A DNA stretch of 64,000 nucleotides from Pseudomonadota bacterium (GCA_018241185.1 JAFEEH010000224.1:1-64000); one strand, 5' to 3'. Positions 17,686 through 27,141 are shown, counted from the first letter of the stretch. The notes: generated from the sequence alone by a model not told the origin. Made by a program: numbers and translations.

Positions 17686-18402
17686 CTATGCCGATGGGGC
17701 GCTTCTGAAGGCAATCCACGCGCTCCAGAAAAGACTGGAGAAGAATCGCAGCGGGCTGTCGAAGCCTGCGACAGCGAGCTTCGCCTCCACGGCGGCCTCG
17801 GAAGCTGGAGGCACGGCGCCCAAGCGAATCCTGCCGAGTTTGGTCGCGACTTCTTCGTCGCTGGCGCCGGCCATGCGCCAGCGTCGGGCCCACGCATCCA
17901 GAAACAGCGGCTGCGATTCGTAAGCGCAGCGATTGCACGCGACGACAAGCGGTGCGCCCGGATGGAGGCGTGCGGCCAGTTCGCCCAGAAGCGCGTCCTT
18001 CCCTTCATCGCTGGGAATGTGGTGCAACACCCCGATGAGCGTCGCCGCATCGAACTTGCGCGTGCTGGGGAGTGATTCAACCGCCCCGTCGAATCGCTCG
18101 ACGCGATTCGAAAGCCCTGCGCCGCTCACCCGTTCCATCGCCTGTTCGAGCATCGGGGCAGACGGGTCCGCCGCAACGAAGGTCCACCGAGGCTCCAGCT
18201 TGCCCATGACGAGAAACTCCAGGCCGGTCCCTCCGGCTCCAGCGACGAGCACGTGCTTCTTGTCGGACCCGAGGGAAGCGGAAAGGATGCAGGCAGACAG
18301 TTCGTGGCAGGCATCGTAGCCGGCGAGTGCGATGCGGCTCTGTGTCTCGTACTCCGAGGCCCGCGCTTGGTCGAACTTGGCATGGGGGTTCAGGGTGGTC
18401 AT
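17686..18402 (-). CDS. Class I SAM-dependent methyltransferase
   Basis: Soluble methyltransferase of 238 residues from ATG 18402 (MTTLNPHAKFDQARASEYE). A longer frame to 18519 was rejected because its extra residues do not look conserved. Motif I is VLVAGAGGTGLEFL, the acidic motif II end is VAADPSAPMLEQA, and motif IV is ATLIGVLHHIPSDEG, all usual for small-molecule methyltransferases. No good ribosome-binding site is seen before either start. The acceptor is unknown, and the neighbours give no clue. Confidence 0.85.
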   Translation of the reverse strand: MTTLNPHAKFDQARASEYETQSRIALAGYDACHELSACILSASLGSDKKHVLVAGAGGTGLEFLVMGKLEPRWTFVAADPSAPMLEQAMERVSGAGLSNRVERFDGAVESLPSTRKFDAATLIGVLHHIPSDEGKDALLGELAARLHPGAPLVVACNRCAYESQPLFLDAWARRWRMAGASDEEVATKLGRIRLGAVPPASEAAVEAKLAVAGFDSPLRFFSSLFWSAWIAFRSAPSA

Positions 18403-18808
18403 CGGAGGTGAATTCTGTCCAATGCGTTCGAGCGGCAAAAGCAGCTTTTCGAGAACGACCCCATCTGGAATCGAGAAGAGTCGCGTTCGGCAGAAGGCGG
18501 CCAGGAGCGGACCTTGCATCCAAGCGCTTGAACCTGCCGCCCGACGTCATGGGGCAGGGGTCGGGCGAATGGCCTGAAGGCCCATTCGGTGCGTGATGCG
18601 GTGCGGCGTGCGTGGAGCCCGGCCCTTTTCTTGGAACGCCTCACGAGACGCGATCGCGACATGAGCAAGCGATGGAGTAGCACTGAAAACTCGAGCACAC
18701 CGCCATCGATCGAGCTGCGTTTCACGGAGTCGAACCATGCGCGGTCGGCAGCACCTCCCTGGCGATCCCGTGCGATCACTGCGCCCGCATGTCCGGACGA
18801 CAGCGTGC
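18403..18808. other. Gene-free stretch between methyltransferase and trehalase
   Basis: About 400 bases with no convincing gene, RNA gene or strong terminator. Its base composition is less GC-rich than the flanking genes. A small imperfect hairpin around GGCCTGAAGGCC (near 18573) is the only structure noticed. It must contain the promoter of the methyltransferase and the 3' end of the trehalase transcript, both on the minus strand. Confidence 0.5.
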
Positions 18809-20416
18809 TCAGGAATGGTCGTCAGCGGAGCCTGCACCCAGCCATTGCGCAACGACGCCGTTGGTCCAGCCGAATCCGTCCTGAAGCGGATACTCTCCAC
18901 CGCCGCCGCCTTGGGCACTTGCGTGCACCGCAGTGCGCAAGGCGTACTTCTCCACCAGCTTGCCTTCGCGCTGGTAGACGTCGCCCACGGTTCGCAGCCA
19001 ACGCGTGCGGATCCGGCGGGCCAGTGCTTCGTGCCCGTAGCGCTGCAGGCCCTGCACCGCCATCCACTGGAGCGGCGCCCAGCCGTTGGGTCGGTCCCAC
19101 TGCTCGTCGCTGGCCATCACCGTCGTGGACAGGCCGCCCGGTGCGAGCAGGCGTTCGCCGAGATGCGTCGCCACCGCATCGGCCTGCGCCTGCGAAGCGG
19201 TGCCGGTGAAGAGCGGCGCCGCGGCGGCGGCGTTCACCGGCCCACGTGACTCGGCACGCTCCCAGTCGTAGTCCAGGTACGTGCCGCTCGGGGCGTGCCA
19301 GAGGTATTTGTCCATCGCCAGCCGCCGCCGCCTGGCGTGGCTGGCGAAGACTTCGGCCGTGCGGGCATGCCTCGTCGTCGAAGCGAGCCGCGCGATGGTG
19401 GACTCCAGCCTGTGCAGCAGCGCGTTCAGGTCCACCGGCAGGATCGACGTGGTGCGAATGGTCGACAGCGCCGCGGTCCTGTCGGCTGCCGCGCCCGGCG
19501 AGGCGTCGAGCCAGCGAGAACTGAAATCCCATCCCGACTCTGCCGCGGCGCGCAGGTCGCGGTAGACCTGTGGGGCCGGCCGCGCCGCATGTGCCGCCGT
19601 GGCGACGTCTTCGCGCCACGATTCCTCGCGCGGGGAATCGCGGTCGTCCCAGTACCTGTTGAGCAACGAGCCGTCCGGCAGCGCGACGACACGGCGATGC
19701 GCCTGTCCGCGCTCCAGCCGCGAGAAGCCGTCCATCCAGAACGTGTGCTCGCGCACGAGCTGCGGCAGGTACCTCGACGCGCCCTGGCCTTGGCTCGATT
19801 CGCACAACTCCGTCATCAACGCGAACACCGGAGGCTGCGACCGGCTCAGGTAGTAGGTCCGGGTTCCGTTGGGCACGTGTCCGTAGGTGTCGATCAGGTA
19901 AGCGAAGTTGTCCGTCATCGCGTGCAGCAGGGACTGGCGGCTTGTCGCCGTCAGGCCGAGCATCGTGAAGTACGAATCCCAGTAGTACATCTCGACGAAG
20001 CGCCCGCCGGGCACGACGTAAGGGTGGGGCAGCTGGAGCAGTGATCCATGACGCGGGTGATGCGCCGGATGCCGCGTGAGCAGGTCCCACAGCTGCTCGA
20101 TGTGTTGGCCGAGCGGCTGTCCCGGCTCGGAGCGGAAGTGCTTCGCCGCGTGATGCTGCGGCTCGAAATGCGTCGCCACGAATGCCTTGAGATCGAAGCC
20201 TCGGGCGTGACGCGCGGCACGGTAGGCCGCGAGGATCTCGTCGGGCGCGTCCAGGGGCGCGCAATCGACGAAGGTCTTGGAGTCTTCGAAGACCGACGTG
20301 CGCTGCACCTCGACGAAGAGTTCCTGGTAGCGATCGGCTGGCGTCTGTGTGTCCGCTGCCGGGCTGGCATCGGCCTTCGCGCGCCGCGACGACGGGTCCG
20401 TGTGGATGCCGCTCAT
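18809..20416 (-). CDS. treF: Trehalase, glycoside hydrolase family 37
   Basis: Hydrolyses trehalose to two glucose molecules; 535 residues, no signal peptide, so the cytoplasmic TreF type rather than periplasmic TreA. Both family signatures are present: PGGRFVEMYYWDSYF and QWDRPNGWAPLQW, with the glycine-rich GGGGEYPLQDGFGWTNGV near the C-terminus. Catalytic Asp and Glu residues lie in the family's usual blocks. It diverges from an SDR-GMC oxidoreductase pair that may oxidise the glucose released, which would link the three genes. Symbol treF is by location type only. Confidence 0.93.
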   Translation of the reverse strand: MSGIHTDPSSRRAKADASPAADTQTPADRYQELFVEVQRTSVFEDSKTFVDCAPLDAPDEILAAYRAARHARGFDLKAFVATHFEPQHHAAKHFRSEPGQPLGQHIEQLWDLLTRHPAHHPRHGSLLQLPHPYVVPGGRFVEMYYWDSYFTMLGLTATSRQSLLHAMTDNFAYLIDTYGHVPNGTRTYYLSRSQPPVFALMTELCESSQGQGASRYLPQLVREHTFWMDGFSRLERGQAHRRVVALPDGSLLNRYWDDRDSPREESWREDVATAAHAARPAPQVYRDLRAAAESGWDFSSRWLDASPGAAADRTAALSTIRTTSILPVDLNALLHRLESTIARLASTTRHARTAEVFASHARRRRLAMDKYLWHAPSGTYLDYDWERAESRGPVNAAAAAPLFTGTASQAQADAVATHLGERLLAPGGLSTTVMASDEQWDRPNGWAPLQWMAVQGLQRYGHEALARRIRTRWLRTVGDVYQREGKLVEKYALRTAVHASAQGGGGGEYPLQDGFGWTNGVVAQWLGAGSADDHS

Positions 20417-20661
20417 GCCGATGGCGCCCTGAACCTGCGCCGGTACGACCTGAGGGTTTCAGCGAGTCGGATCGAAGGCATGGCGGGCAGTGTCGACTGT
20501 TCGACGACGTTTCGCGAAGGAGGCGGCCTCGAAACGACGTCGGGCTCGACGGTGTCGTGGCCATCGTCAGCCTCCTGTCAGTGCGCGCCGGGATGCTGAC
20601 TTCGAACCCGAGACGCCGTGGTTCCGCCCGCGCCTTTCCATCTGCTCTCCCCCGCCATTCC

Positions 20662-21561
20662 ATGTCGCATTCCCCCGATACGAGCTCCACGCCGGGGGCG
20701 CCTGCACCCGGCGATCCGGTCCCGCCCGGGGCGTCGCCTGCCCAGCCTCGGCCAGCCAGTTCAGCAGTGTTGAAGGGCCAGCCGGCACTGGTGACCGGCG
20801 CGAACTCCGGCATCGGACGGGCCGTGGCCCTTTCATTGGCACGCGCGGGTGCCGATGTTGTCGTCAACTACGTGACCGACCCCGATGCCGCGGAGCAGGT
20901 GGCGGGCGAGATTCGCAATCTGGGACGGCGCGCGCTGACATGCCGCGCGGACGTGAGCAAGGAGGACGAAGTCGAAGCGATGTTCGCGCAGGCCGTCGAG
21001 ACCTTCGGGACACTGCATATCGTCGTCTGCAACGCGGGACTGCAGCGCGATGCACCGTTTCACGAGATGTCGCTCAGCCAGTGGAACACCGTCATTGGCG
21101 TCAACCTCACGGGCCAGTTCCTCTGTGCGCGAAGTGCCGTGCGCGAATTTGCGCGGCGGGGTGTCGACGAGCACGTGTCGGCCGCTGCGGGAAAGATCAT
21201 CCACATGAGCTCCGTGCACGAGATGATTCCGTGGGCAGGCCATGCCAACTACGCCGCGTCCAAGGGCGGCGTGATGATGCTCATGAGGAGCCTCGCGCAG
21301 GAGGTGGCGCCGTTGCGCATCCGCGTGAACGCCATCGCGCCGGGCGCGATTCGAACGCCCATCAACACCGCGGCCTGGCAGACGCCCGAGGCCTATGCCG
21401 AGCTGATGAAGCTGGTGCCGTACAAGCGCATCGGCGAGCCGGACGACATCGGCCGCGCGGCCGTGTGGCTGGCCTCCGACGCGTCGGACTATGTGACCGG
21501 CACATCGCTCTTCGTCGACGGCGGCATGACCTTGTTCCCGGGGTTCTCCAGTGGCGGATGA
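20662..21561 (+). CDS. SDR-family oxidoreductase (glucose 1-dehydrogenase-like)
   Basis: Short-chain dehydrogenase of 299 residues. The first 35 are a Pro/Ser/Ala-rich tail; the enzyme begins at LKGQPALVTGANSGIGRAVA with the classical glycine motif. NAGLQRDAP, the serine in IIHMSSVHE and catalytic YAASK follow, ending YVTGTSLFVDGGMTLFPGF. The sequence flavour is that of glucose 1-dehydrogenase and related sugar SDRs. Its stop overlaps the start of the next gene by 11 bases, so the two enzymes are coupled. Trehalase on the other strand suggests a sugar substrate. Confidence 0.9.
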   Translation: MSHSPDTSSTPGAPAPGDPVPPGASPAQPRPASSAVLKGQPALVTGANSGIGRAVALSLARAGADVVVNYVTDPDAAEQVAGEIRNLGRRALTCRADVSKEDEVEAMFAQAVETFGTLHIVVCNAGLQRDAPFHEMSLSQWNTVIGVNLTGQFLCARSAVREFARRGVDEHVSAAAGKIIHMSSVHEMIPWAGHANYAASKGGVMMLMRSLAQEVAPLRIRVNAIAPGAIRTPINTAAWQTPEAYAELMKLVPYKRIGEPDDIGRAAVWLASDASDYVTGTSLFVDGGMTLFPGFSSGG

Positions 21562-23131
21562 GCATTACGACTTGATCGTGATCGGCAGCGGCCCCGGCGG
21601 CGCATCGCTGGCGCACCGCCTGGCGCCGAGCGGCAAACGCATCCTGATCCTCGAGCGTGGCGACTATCTGCCGCGCGAGACCCAGAACTGGAGTTCCAGC
21701 GAGGTGTTCGTGCATGGGCGCTACCAGGCACCCGAGACGTGGTACGCCTCGGATGGGCAGCCGTTTCGTCCCGGGCTGCATCGGTGCGTGGGTGGCAACT
21801 CGAAGGTCTATGGGGCGGCCCTGTTGCGCCTGCGCGAGCGCGATTTCGGCGAGCTCGTCCATGGCGACGGGGTCTCGCCCGCCTGGCCGCTGCCCTACGA
21901 CGCATTTGCGCCTTGGTACGACGAGGCCGAACGCCTTTTCCATGTGCACGGGCAGCGCGGTGAAGATCCGAACGAGCCGCCTTCGGCGTTCCCTTTCCCT
22001 CATGCGGCCGTGTCGCACGAACCCCGCATCGAAGCCCTGCACGCCAGCCTTCAAGCCCAGGGCCTGCGCCCATTCCATCTGCCGCTGGGCATCCTGCTCG
22101 AGGAGCGCGATGGCCGGCCGACACGCACGAGCCGTTGCATTCGGTGTGACGCATTCGACGGGTATCCGTGTCCTCTGGATGCCAAGGCCGACGCCCAGGT
22201 GGCGTGCATCGACCCGATGCTGCGAGATCACCCCAACGTCACCCTGCGCACCCATGCGATGGTGGAGCGACTCGAAACGGACGCGTCGGGGAAGCGCGTG
22301 ACCGATGTGTGCGTGACGCGCGATGGACGCGAAGAGCGCTACCGCGCGGACATCGTGGTTGCGGCGTGCGGTGCGTTGAGCACGGCGCTGCTCCTGCTGC
22401 GGTCGGCCAGCGATGCCCACCCCGACGGCCTTGCCAACGGGTCGGGCCAGGTGGGACGCAACTACATGCGACACAACCAGTCGGTGTTGATGGCGCTGGC
22501 GCGCGAGCCGAACGACACGACCTTCCAGAAGACCTTGGCGATCAGCGACTACTACTTCGGTGCCCCCGACTGGCCGTACCCGCTGGGTTTGATTCAGATG
22601 TGCGCGAAATCGCACGCCGACCAAATTCGCGGGGAAGCGCTGCCCACCTGGCTGGAATGGCTGCCCGACATGCCCTTCGACGTGATGTCCCGGCACGCCA
22701 TGGACTTCTGGCTATCGAGCGAAGACCTGCCGCGGCCCGAGAACCGGATCAGATTGGCCGCCGACGGCCGCGTGACGCTGGAGCTGACGCCGAACAACAT
22801 GGAGGCCCACCATCGGCTTCGAGCGCGGCTGGAAGCGCTCCTCGATGGCGCAGGCACGCACGCCCGATGGATGGAGCGAAAGCTCTACTTCGGCAAGGAC
22901 ATCGCGCTGGGCGGTACCGCTCACCAAGCCGGAACCGCGCGATTCGGAGTCGACCCACTGGCTTCGGTCCTGGACCTCGACTGCAAGGCGCACGAGCTCG
23001 ACAACCTGTACATCACCGACGCAAGCTTCTTCGTCTCGATCGGCGCCGTCAACCCGACGTTGACGATCATCGCCAATGCGCTGCGGGTTGCTGCACACAT
23101 TGGCGAGCGCCTCGGCGTGTCGAGTCCATGA
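21551..23131 (+). CDS. GMC-family FAD oxidoreductase
   Basis: Flavoprotein of 526 residues related to glucose/choline oxidoreductases. The start is GTG at 21551, overlapping the SDR stop; no ATG fits better. The N-terminal FAD motif is DLIVIGSGPGGASLAHRLA ending ILERGDYLPRE. The C-terminal GMC block has HQAGTARFG with the active-site histidine region and NLYITDASFFVSIGAVNPTL. There is no signal peptide or Tat motif, so it is cytoplasmic or carried by a partner. It likely oxidises an alcohol or sugar. A long hairpin (23244-23292) follows. Confidence 0.92.
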   Translation: MADEHYDLIVIGSGPGGASLAHRLAPSGKRILILERGDYLPRETQNWSSSEVFVHGRYQAPETWYASDGQPFRPGLHRCVGGNSKVYGAALLRLRERDFGELVHGDGVSPAWPLPYDAFAPWYDEAERLFHVHGQRGEDPNEPPSAFPFPHAAVSHEPRIEALHASLQAQGLRPFHLPLGILLEERDGRPTRTSRCIRCDAFDGYPCPLDAKADAQVACIDPMLRDHPNVTLRTHAMVERLETDASGKRVTDVCVTRDGREERYRADIVVAACGALSTALLLLRSASDAHPDGLANGSGQVGRNYMRHNQSVLMALAREPNDTTFQKTLAISDYYFGAPDWPYPLGLIQMCAKSHADQIRGEALPTWLEWLPDMPFDVMSRHAMDFWLSSEDLPRPENRIRLAADGRVTLELTPNNMEAHHRLRARLEALLDGAGTHARWMERKLYFGKDIALGGTAHQAGTARFGVDPLASVLDLDCKAHELDNLYITDASFFVSIGAVNPTLTIIANALRVAAHIGERLGVSSP

Positions 23132-23243
23132 TGACCAGGAGACAGCCACTTCCGACCGTCTGGTGATGCGCTCGGCCGGCTGCCGTCGGCCGGAGGCTGC
23201 CGCATGGCACCGCCCCACGACCGAGGCCGCCGCATCGGCGCGG

Positions 23244-23292
23244 GTGTTTCTCATTCGTTCCGTTCAGTCGAAACGGCAAGGATGAGAAACAC
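23244..23292. terminator. Long hairpin between convergent genes, likely two-way terminator
   Basis: GTGTTTCTCAT (23244-23254) pairs perfectly with ATGAGAAACAC (23282-23292). Inside the 27-base loop a second stem pairs CCGTT (23260-23264) with AACGG (23272-23276). It lies between the GMC gene and the oppositely directed dehydrogenase. There is no uridine run, so it may act with Rho or protect 3' ends. Confidence 0.6.
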
Positions 23293-23309
23293 GTTCCGAC
23301 GCGCCGTGC

Positions 23310-24437
23310 TCAGCCGGCCGCCGGCCGCACCAGCACCTTCTCGCCCGTCGCCATCTTTCCGTAGCTCGCGATGGCGCCCAGCGTGAGCGCCTGCGCCATG
23401 GTGAGCTCCTTCGTGTAGTGGCTGGCGAAGGTGGTGGTCAGCTCGTCGGCCACGCGCTGCTTGAGCTGCTGCACGCGCGCCGGGCCCACCTTCTGCAGGA
23501 AGGGGAAGAGCAGCCAGCCGCCCACGCCCCAGGCCATGCCGAAGCCGCGCGCCAGCTCGATCGGGCCGCGGTCGAGGCTGCCGTAGACATACACCTGCTT
23601 GTGCGTGGTGCTGCCGTAGCGGCTGTATTCCTGGCCTGGCTGGCGTGCCAGGGCCGCCTCCATGGCCACCAGGATCTGGCCGGCCAGCTTGCCACCACCG
23701 ATGGCGTCGAAGGCCAGTGTGGCGCCGGTGGCCGCGATGGCGTCGGTCAGCTCGGCCAGGAAGTTCGCTGAACTGGTGTCGACGACGTGCTGGGCACCCT
23801 GCGCACGCAGCAGTTCGGCCTGCTCGGGCTTGCGCACGAGGTTGACCAGACCCACGCCGTCCTTCAGGCAGATGCGGTTGAGCATCTGGCCGAGGTTGGA
23901 CGCACCCACGGTGTGGACCAGGGCGCGGTGGCCCTCGTTGCGCATGGTGTCGACCATGCCCAGCGCAGTCAGCGGGTTGACGAAGCAGGAGGCGCCGTCG
24001 GCCGCCGTGGCCCCCTCGGGCAGCGGCAGGCATTGCGCCACGGGCACGGCGCGGTATTCCGAATACATCGCGCCGCCGAGGGCCGCCACCTTCTTGCCCA
24101 GCAAGGCCTGCGCAGCCGGTGAACTGCCGGCGGCCACCACGGTGCCCGCGCCCTCGTTGCCCACGGGCATCGACTGGCCCACCCGCGCAGCCATCGCCGC
24201 CATCACCGGCGCCGCGATGGGGGCGGTGACGACGGGCCGCTCGGCGCTGCCGGCGGCCTGCGCCTTCGCCATGTCGGCACCGCCGAAGAGCAGGCCCAGG
24301 TCCGAGGGGTTGAGCGGCGCCGCCTCGACGCGCACCACCACCTCGTCGGGCGAGGCGGCCTCGGGCATCGGCACTTCGGCGAGCGAGAGCTCCAGCGTGG
24401 CGTCGGGGCGGATCAGGGAGCGCAGTTGCAGCGGCAT
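23310..24437 (-). CDS. Medium-chain dehydrogenase/quinone-reductase-like protein
   Basis: Cytoplasmic NAD(P)H-dependent oxidoreductase of 375 residues in the medium-chain dehydrogenase family. The N-terminal GroES-like domain (EVVVRVEAAPLNPSDLGLLF) is followed by a nucleotide-binding region (HTVGASNLGQMLNRICLKDG) and FDAIGGGKLAGQ. The zinc-binding cysteines and histidines of alcohol dehydrogenases are absent, which favours a quinone oxidoreductase or enoyl reductase. ATG 24437 has GGAG just upstream. It is a single-gene unit between the hairpin at 23.2 kb and divergent rluF. Confidence 0.88.
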   Translation of the reverse strand: MPLQLRSLIRPDATLELSLAEVPMPEAASPDEVVVRVEAAPLNPSDLGLLFGGADMAKAQAAGSAERPVVTAPIAAPVMAAMAARVGQSMPVGNEGAGTVVAAGSSPAAQALLGKKVAALGGAMYSEYRAVPVAQCLPLPEGATAADGASCFVNPLTALGMVDTMRNEGHRALVHTVGASNLGQMLNRICLKDGVGLVNLVRKPEQAELLRAQGAQHVVDTSSANFLAELTDAIAATGATLAFDAIGGGKLAGQILVAMEAALARQPGQEYSRYGSTTHKQVYVYGSLDRGPIELARGFGMAWGVGGWLLFPFLQKVGPARVQQLKQRVADELTTTFASHYTKELTMAQALTLGAIASYGKMATGEKVLVRPAAG

Positions 24438-24602
24438 GGGAGTCTCCAGGGAGGAAAGGGACGGGAGCCGCGAGGCATCCAGGCGGCGGGGCCGGGGCAG
24501 TATAGGAACGGGGTTGCGATCGTGCTGGCACCACAGGCATCGGCGCGACCCGTCGCCTCGCGGCTTGGCCCGGCCTGGAACCTCATGCCGGAACTTGTCA
24601 AC

Positions 24603-24657
24603 GAAAATGCCGGTTTGCGCCCGCCGTTCCTGCGCGAAGCGCTATGAATTCAGTAGC
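24603..24657 (+). repeat. Dispersed repeat, copy 2, ahead of rluF
   Basis: About 55 bp ending in the palindromic core GCTATGAATTCAGTAGC (24641-24657). The body shares GCGCCCGCC and CTGCGC blocks, in the same order and spacing, with the copies at 44465 and (reversed) 37468. It directly precedes the rluF start and contains the alternative ATG at 24644. Confidence 0.6.
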
Positions 24658-24667
24658 ATTGCCATCC

Positions 24668-25447
24668 ATGACCGACGCCGCCGAGCCGATCCGCCTCAAC
24701 AAACGCATGGCCGACCTCGGCCTGTGTTCGCGCCGCGAGGCCGACGCTTGGATCGAACAGGGCTGGGTCAAGGTCAACGGCGCCGTCGCGCCGATGGGGT
24801 TGAAGGTCGGCCCGCAGGACCGCATCGAGGTCGACCCGCGCGCCCGCGGCCAGCAGGCGCAGCAGGTCACCATCCTGCTGCACAAGCCCGTGGGCTACGT
24901 CAGCGGCCAGGCCGAGGACGGGCACCAGCCCGCCGTGACCCTGGTGCAGCTGCGCAACCACTGGCGCGGCGACGGCTCGCGCACACGCTTCTCGCCGCAG
25001 CAGCTGCGCGGCCTGGCGCCCGCGGGCCGGCTCGACATCGATTCGGTGGGCCTCTTGGTGCTCACGCAGGACGGCCGCGTCGCGCGCCAGCTCATCGGCG
25101 AGGACTCCGGCATGGAAAAGGAGTACCTCGTGCGCGTGAGCTACCCGGTGAACGGCACCGAGCGCACGACCGACGTGCAGTCGGTCTTCCCGCGCGAGCA
25201 GCTCGCGCGCCTTCGGCACGGCCTGGCGCTCGACGGGCAGCCGCTCAAGCGCGCGCGTGTCGACTGGCAGAACCCCGAGCAGCTGCGCTTCATCCTCACC
25301 GAGGGCAAGAAGCGCCAGATCCGCCGCATGTGCGAACTGGTCGGGCTCAAGGTGGTCGGCCTCAAGCGCATCCGCATCGGCAACGTCGTGCTCGGCCAAC
25401 TGCCGCTGGGCCAGTGGCGTTACCTGGGCGCCGACGAGCGCTTCTGA
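24668..25447 (+). CDS. rluF: 23S rRNA pseudouridine synthase, RluF-like
   Basis: Pseudouridine synthase of the RsuA/RluB/RluE/RluF family, 259 residues from ATG 24668. The N-terminal S4 RNA-binding domain ([20 protein letters not shown]) is followed by the catalytic domain with the invariant aspartate in [26 protein letters not shown] and [17 protein letters not shown]. The motif order and length resemble RluF, which modifies U2604 of 23S rRNA in E. coli. RluB or RluE specificity cannot be excluded. An ATG at 24644 adds eight residues but lies in a dispersed repeat, so the later start is preferred. Confidence 0.88.
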   Translation: MTDAAEPIRLNKRMADLGLCSRREADAWIEQGWVKVNGAVAPMGLKVGPQDRIEVDPRARGQQAQQVTILLHKPVGYVSGQAEDGHQPAVTLVQLRNHWRGDGSRTRFSPQQLRGLAPAGRLDIDSVGLLVLTQDGRVARQLIGEDSGMEKEYLVRVSYPVNGTERTTDVQSVFPREQLARLRHGLALDGQPLKRARVDWQNPEQLRFILTEGKKRQIRRMCELVGLKVVGLKRIRIGNVVLGQLPLGQWRYLGADERF

Positions 25448-25479
25448 GCTATCGGCCCCATTCGTCTTCTTTCGTTTTC

Positions 25480-26112
25480 ATGCATCTCTTCGCCGAGCTC
25501 TACCATTTCTTCGGCCTCAACGAGGCCCTCTTCCTGGCCATCAACCAGCACCATGCGGCGGTCGTCGACCTGTTCGCCCGCGCGGGCTCGGCCATCGGCA
25601 ACTTCTGGAACCTGCCGCTGCTCGTGGCGGCGCTGGTCGCGGTGGCGATGGCGCCTTCGTGGCGGCACGCACGCCGCCTGCCGGCCGACTGGCCGCGCCG
25701 CGAGGCCGTGCTGCGGTTGCTGCTCGTGCTGGTGATCGGCTGGGCCGTGGCGATGGCCGTCGTCGGCACGCTGAAGGTCGGCCTGCACCTGCCGCGGCCG
25801 CCCATGGCGCTGGGCGAAGACATGGTGCGCGTGCTCGGCACCGCCGAGACCTCGGGCAGCTTTCCCAGCGGCCACGCGACCTTCGCCGCGCTGGTGGCGG
25901 CCACCTTCTGGCGGCCCGCCGGGGTGGCCGGGCGCATCGCGCTGGTGGGGTGGGTACTGTGGGTCTGCGTGTCGCGCATCGTGCTGGGCGCGCACTTCCC
26001 GGCCGACCTGGTGGCCGGCTGCGCCTGCGGCGTGGGCAGCGCCTGGGCGGCACGCGCGCTATTGGCGCGCTATGCGCGCAGCCAGCGCGGTGCGCTGGCG
26101 CGCGGGCGTTGA
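25480..26112 (+). CDS. PAP2-family membrane phosphatase
   Basis: Integral inner-membrane phosphatase of 210 residues with about five hydrophobic segments. All three PAP2 signatures are present: KVGLHLPRP (Lys-x6-Arg-Pro), GSFPSGH, and SRIVLGAHFPAD. The active-site histidines are therefore intact, on the periplasmic face in known members. Probable substrates are lipid phosphates such as undecaprenyl pyrophosphate or phosphatidylglycerophosphate. It starts 32 bases after rluF, so co-transcription is likely, and ends 16 bases from a convergent gene. Confidence 0.9.
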   Translation: MHLFAELYHFFGLNEALFLAINQHHAAVVDLFARAGSAIGNFWNLPLLVAALVAVAMAPSWRHARRLPADWPRREAVLRLLLVLVIGWAVAMAVVGTLKVGLHLPRPPMALGEDMVRVLGTAETSGSFPSGHATFAALVAATFWRPAGVAGRIALVGWVLWVCVSRIVLGAHFPADLVAGCACGVGSAWAARALLARYARSQRGALARGR

Positions 26113-26128
26113 AGAGGCCGGCGCTCCC

Positions 26129-27100
26129 TCAGAGCGGCGGCGGCAGCGCGCCGAACCAGTTGCGGATGAAGGCGTGGTCTGCCGGGCGCAAGGTGCTGAG
26201 ATCGCTCGCCGGGTTGCGCTGGCTGTAGCGCGCGTCGTTGACCCAGCCGAGCACGGGGTCCTCCCACCAGTGCAGCGTCGATGAGGTCTGCCGGTCCACC
26301 AGCGCGTCGGCCACCCGCTGCGGCGCCACGCGCAGGCCGGGCAGGGTGGCCGCGGCGCGTGCCACCAGTGCATGCAGCGCGGCCGCTTCGTCCGGGCGGG
26401 CGTGGACGAAGGTGAGCCACAGCAGGTTGAGCACCGAATCCCGTGTCGCAGCCGCCACCGCGGCCGCTTCGGCCACCCGCAGAGCGGGCAGGGAGAAATG
26501 GCCGCTGTGGTAGCCAAGCAGCACGCTTGCATGCGCATCGCCGAGCCACAGCTGGTCCTGCAAGGCGGTGCCGGCCGTCATGCGCAGGGCAAGGGTTCGC
26601 CCCGCGCGGTCGACAGGTTGCCGCAGCGCCAGCCCATCGTCGGTCGCGAGCGTCGGCTCGATATGCGCGGCATGCCATTCACTCGCCTGGTCGGTGTCGA
26701 CGCCGAGCCAATTCAGTGCAGGGTCCTCCTCCTGCTCGGTGGCGCCGTGCCGTGCGAGGACCTGCGCCCAAAAGGCCGGCTGCGCGGCCAGCGGGGTGAT
26801 GTCGCGCAGGCGGACCGGGGCGTTGACGGCGCCCAGCCCCTGCACCTCGACCACCTCGAAGCCGGGCGGCAACGGGTCGACCGTCAGCCGAAGCCGCGTC
26901 TGGGCATGCTCGGGGCGCACCGGCCATCCCTCCGGCGACACCAGGCCGTGGCCCAGCACCCGGACCCCGGCCTGCCGCCCGTAGGCATCGCGGGCGCACG
27001 CGCGCTCGGGGCCGAAAAACGCGCCGACGGTGATCCGGCCCTCGAGTTGAGTTGCGCCGTCGCCGTCGCGGCGCGATTGAACCTGGAAAACAAAAGGCAT
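26129..27100 (-). CDS. Hypothetical protein, 323 residues
   Basis: Soluble protein of 323 residues with no signal peptide or membrane segment; family not recognised. The first 110 residues read as beta-rich (PFVFQVQSRRDGDGATQLEG, RLTVDPLPPGFEVVEVQGL). The rest contains many Trp and His residues (LNWLGVDTDQASEWHAAH, LHWWEDPVLGWVNDARYSQR), suggesting a compact globular domain. It is 70 bases downstream of a DUF3761 gene on the same strand, with a strong hairpin between. It could be a metabolic enzyme or a substrate-binding fold. No function is proposed. Confidence 0.7.
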   Translation of the reverse strand: MPFVFQVQSRRDGDGATQLEGRITVGAFFGPERACARDAYGRQAGVRVLGHGLVSPEGWPVRPEHAQTRLRLTVDPLPPGFEVVEVQGLGAVNAPVRLRDITPLAAQPAFWAQVLARHGATEQEEDPALNWLGVDTDQASEWHAAHIEPTLATDDGLALRQPVDRAGRTLALRMTAGTALQDQLWLGDAHASVLLGYHSGHFSLPALRVAEAAAVAAATRDSVLNLLWLTFVHARPDEAAALHALVARAAATLPGLRVAPQRVADALVDRQTSSTLHWWEDPVLGWVNDARYSQRNPASDLSTLRPADHAFIRNWFGALPPPL

Positions 27101-27141
27101 GCGGCGACAGGCGCTCCATGAAGAAGAGCGCGTAGGGTAGC

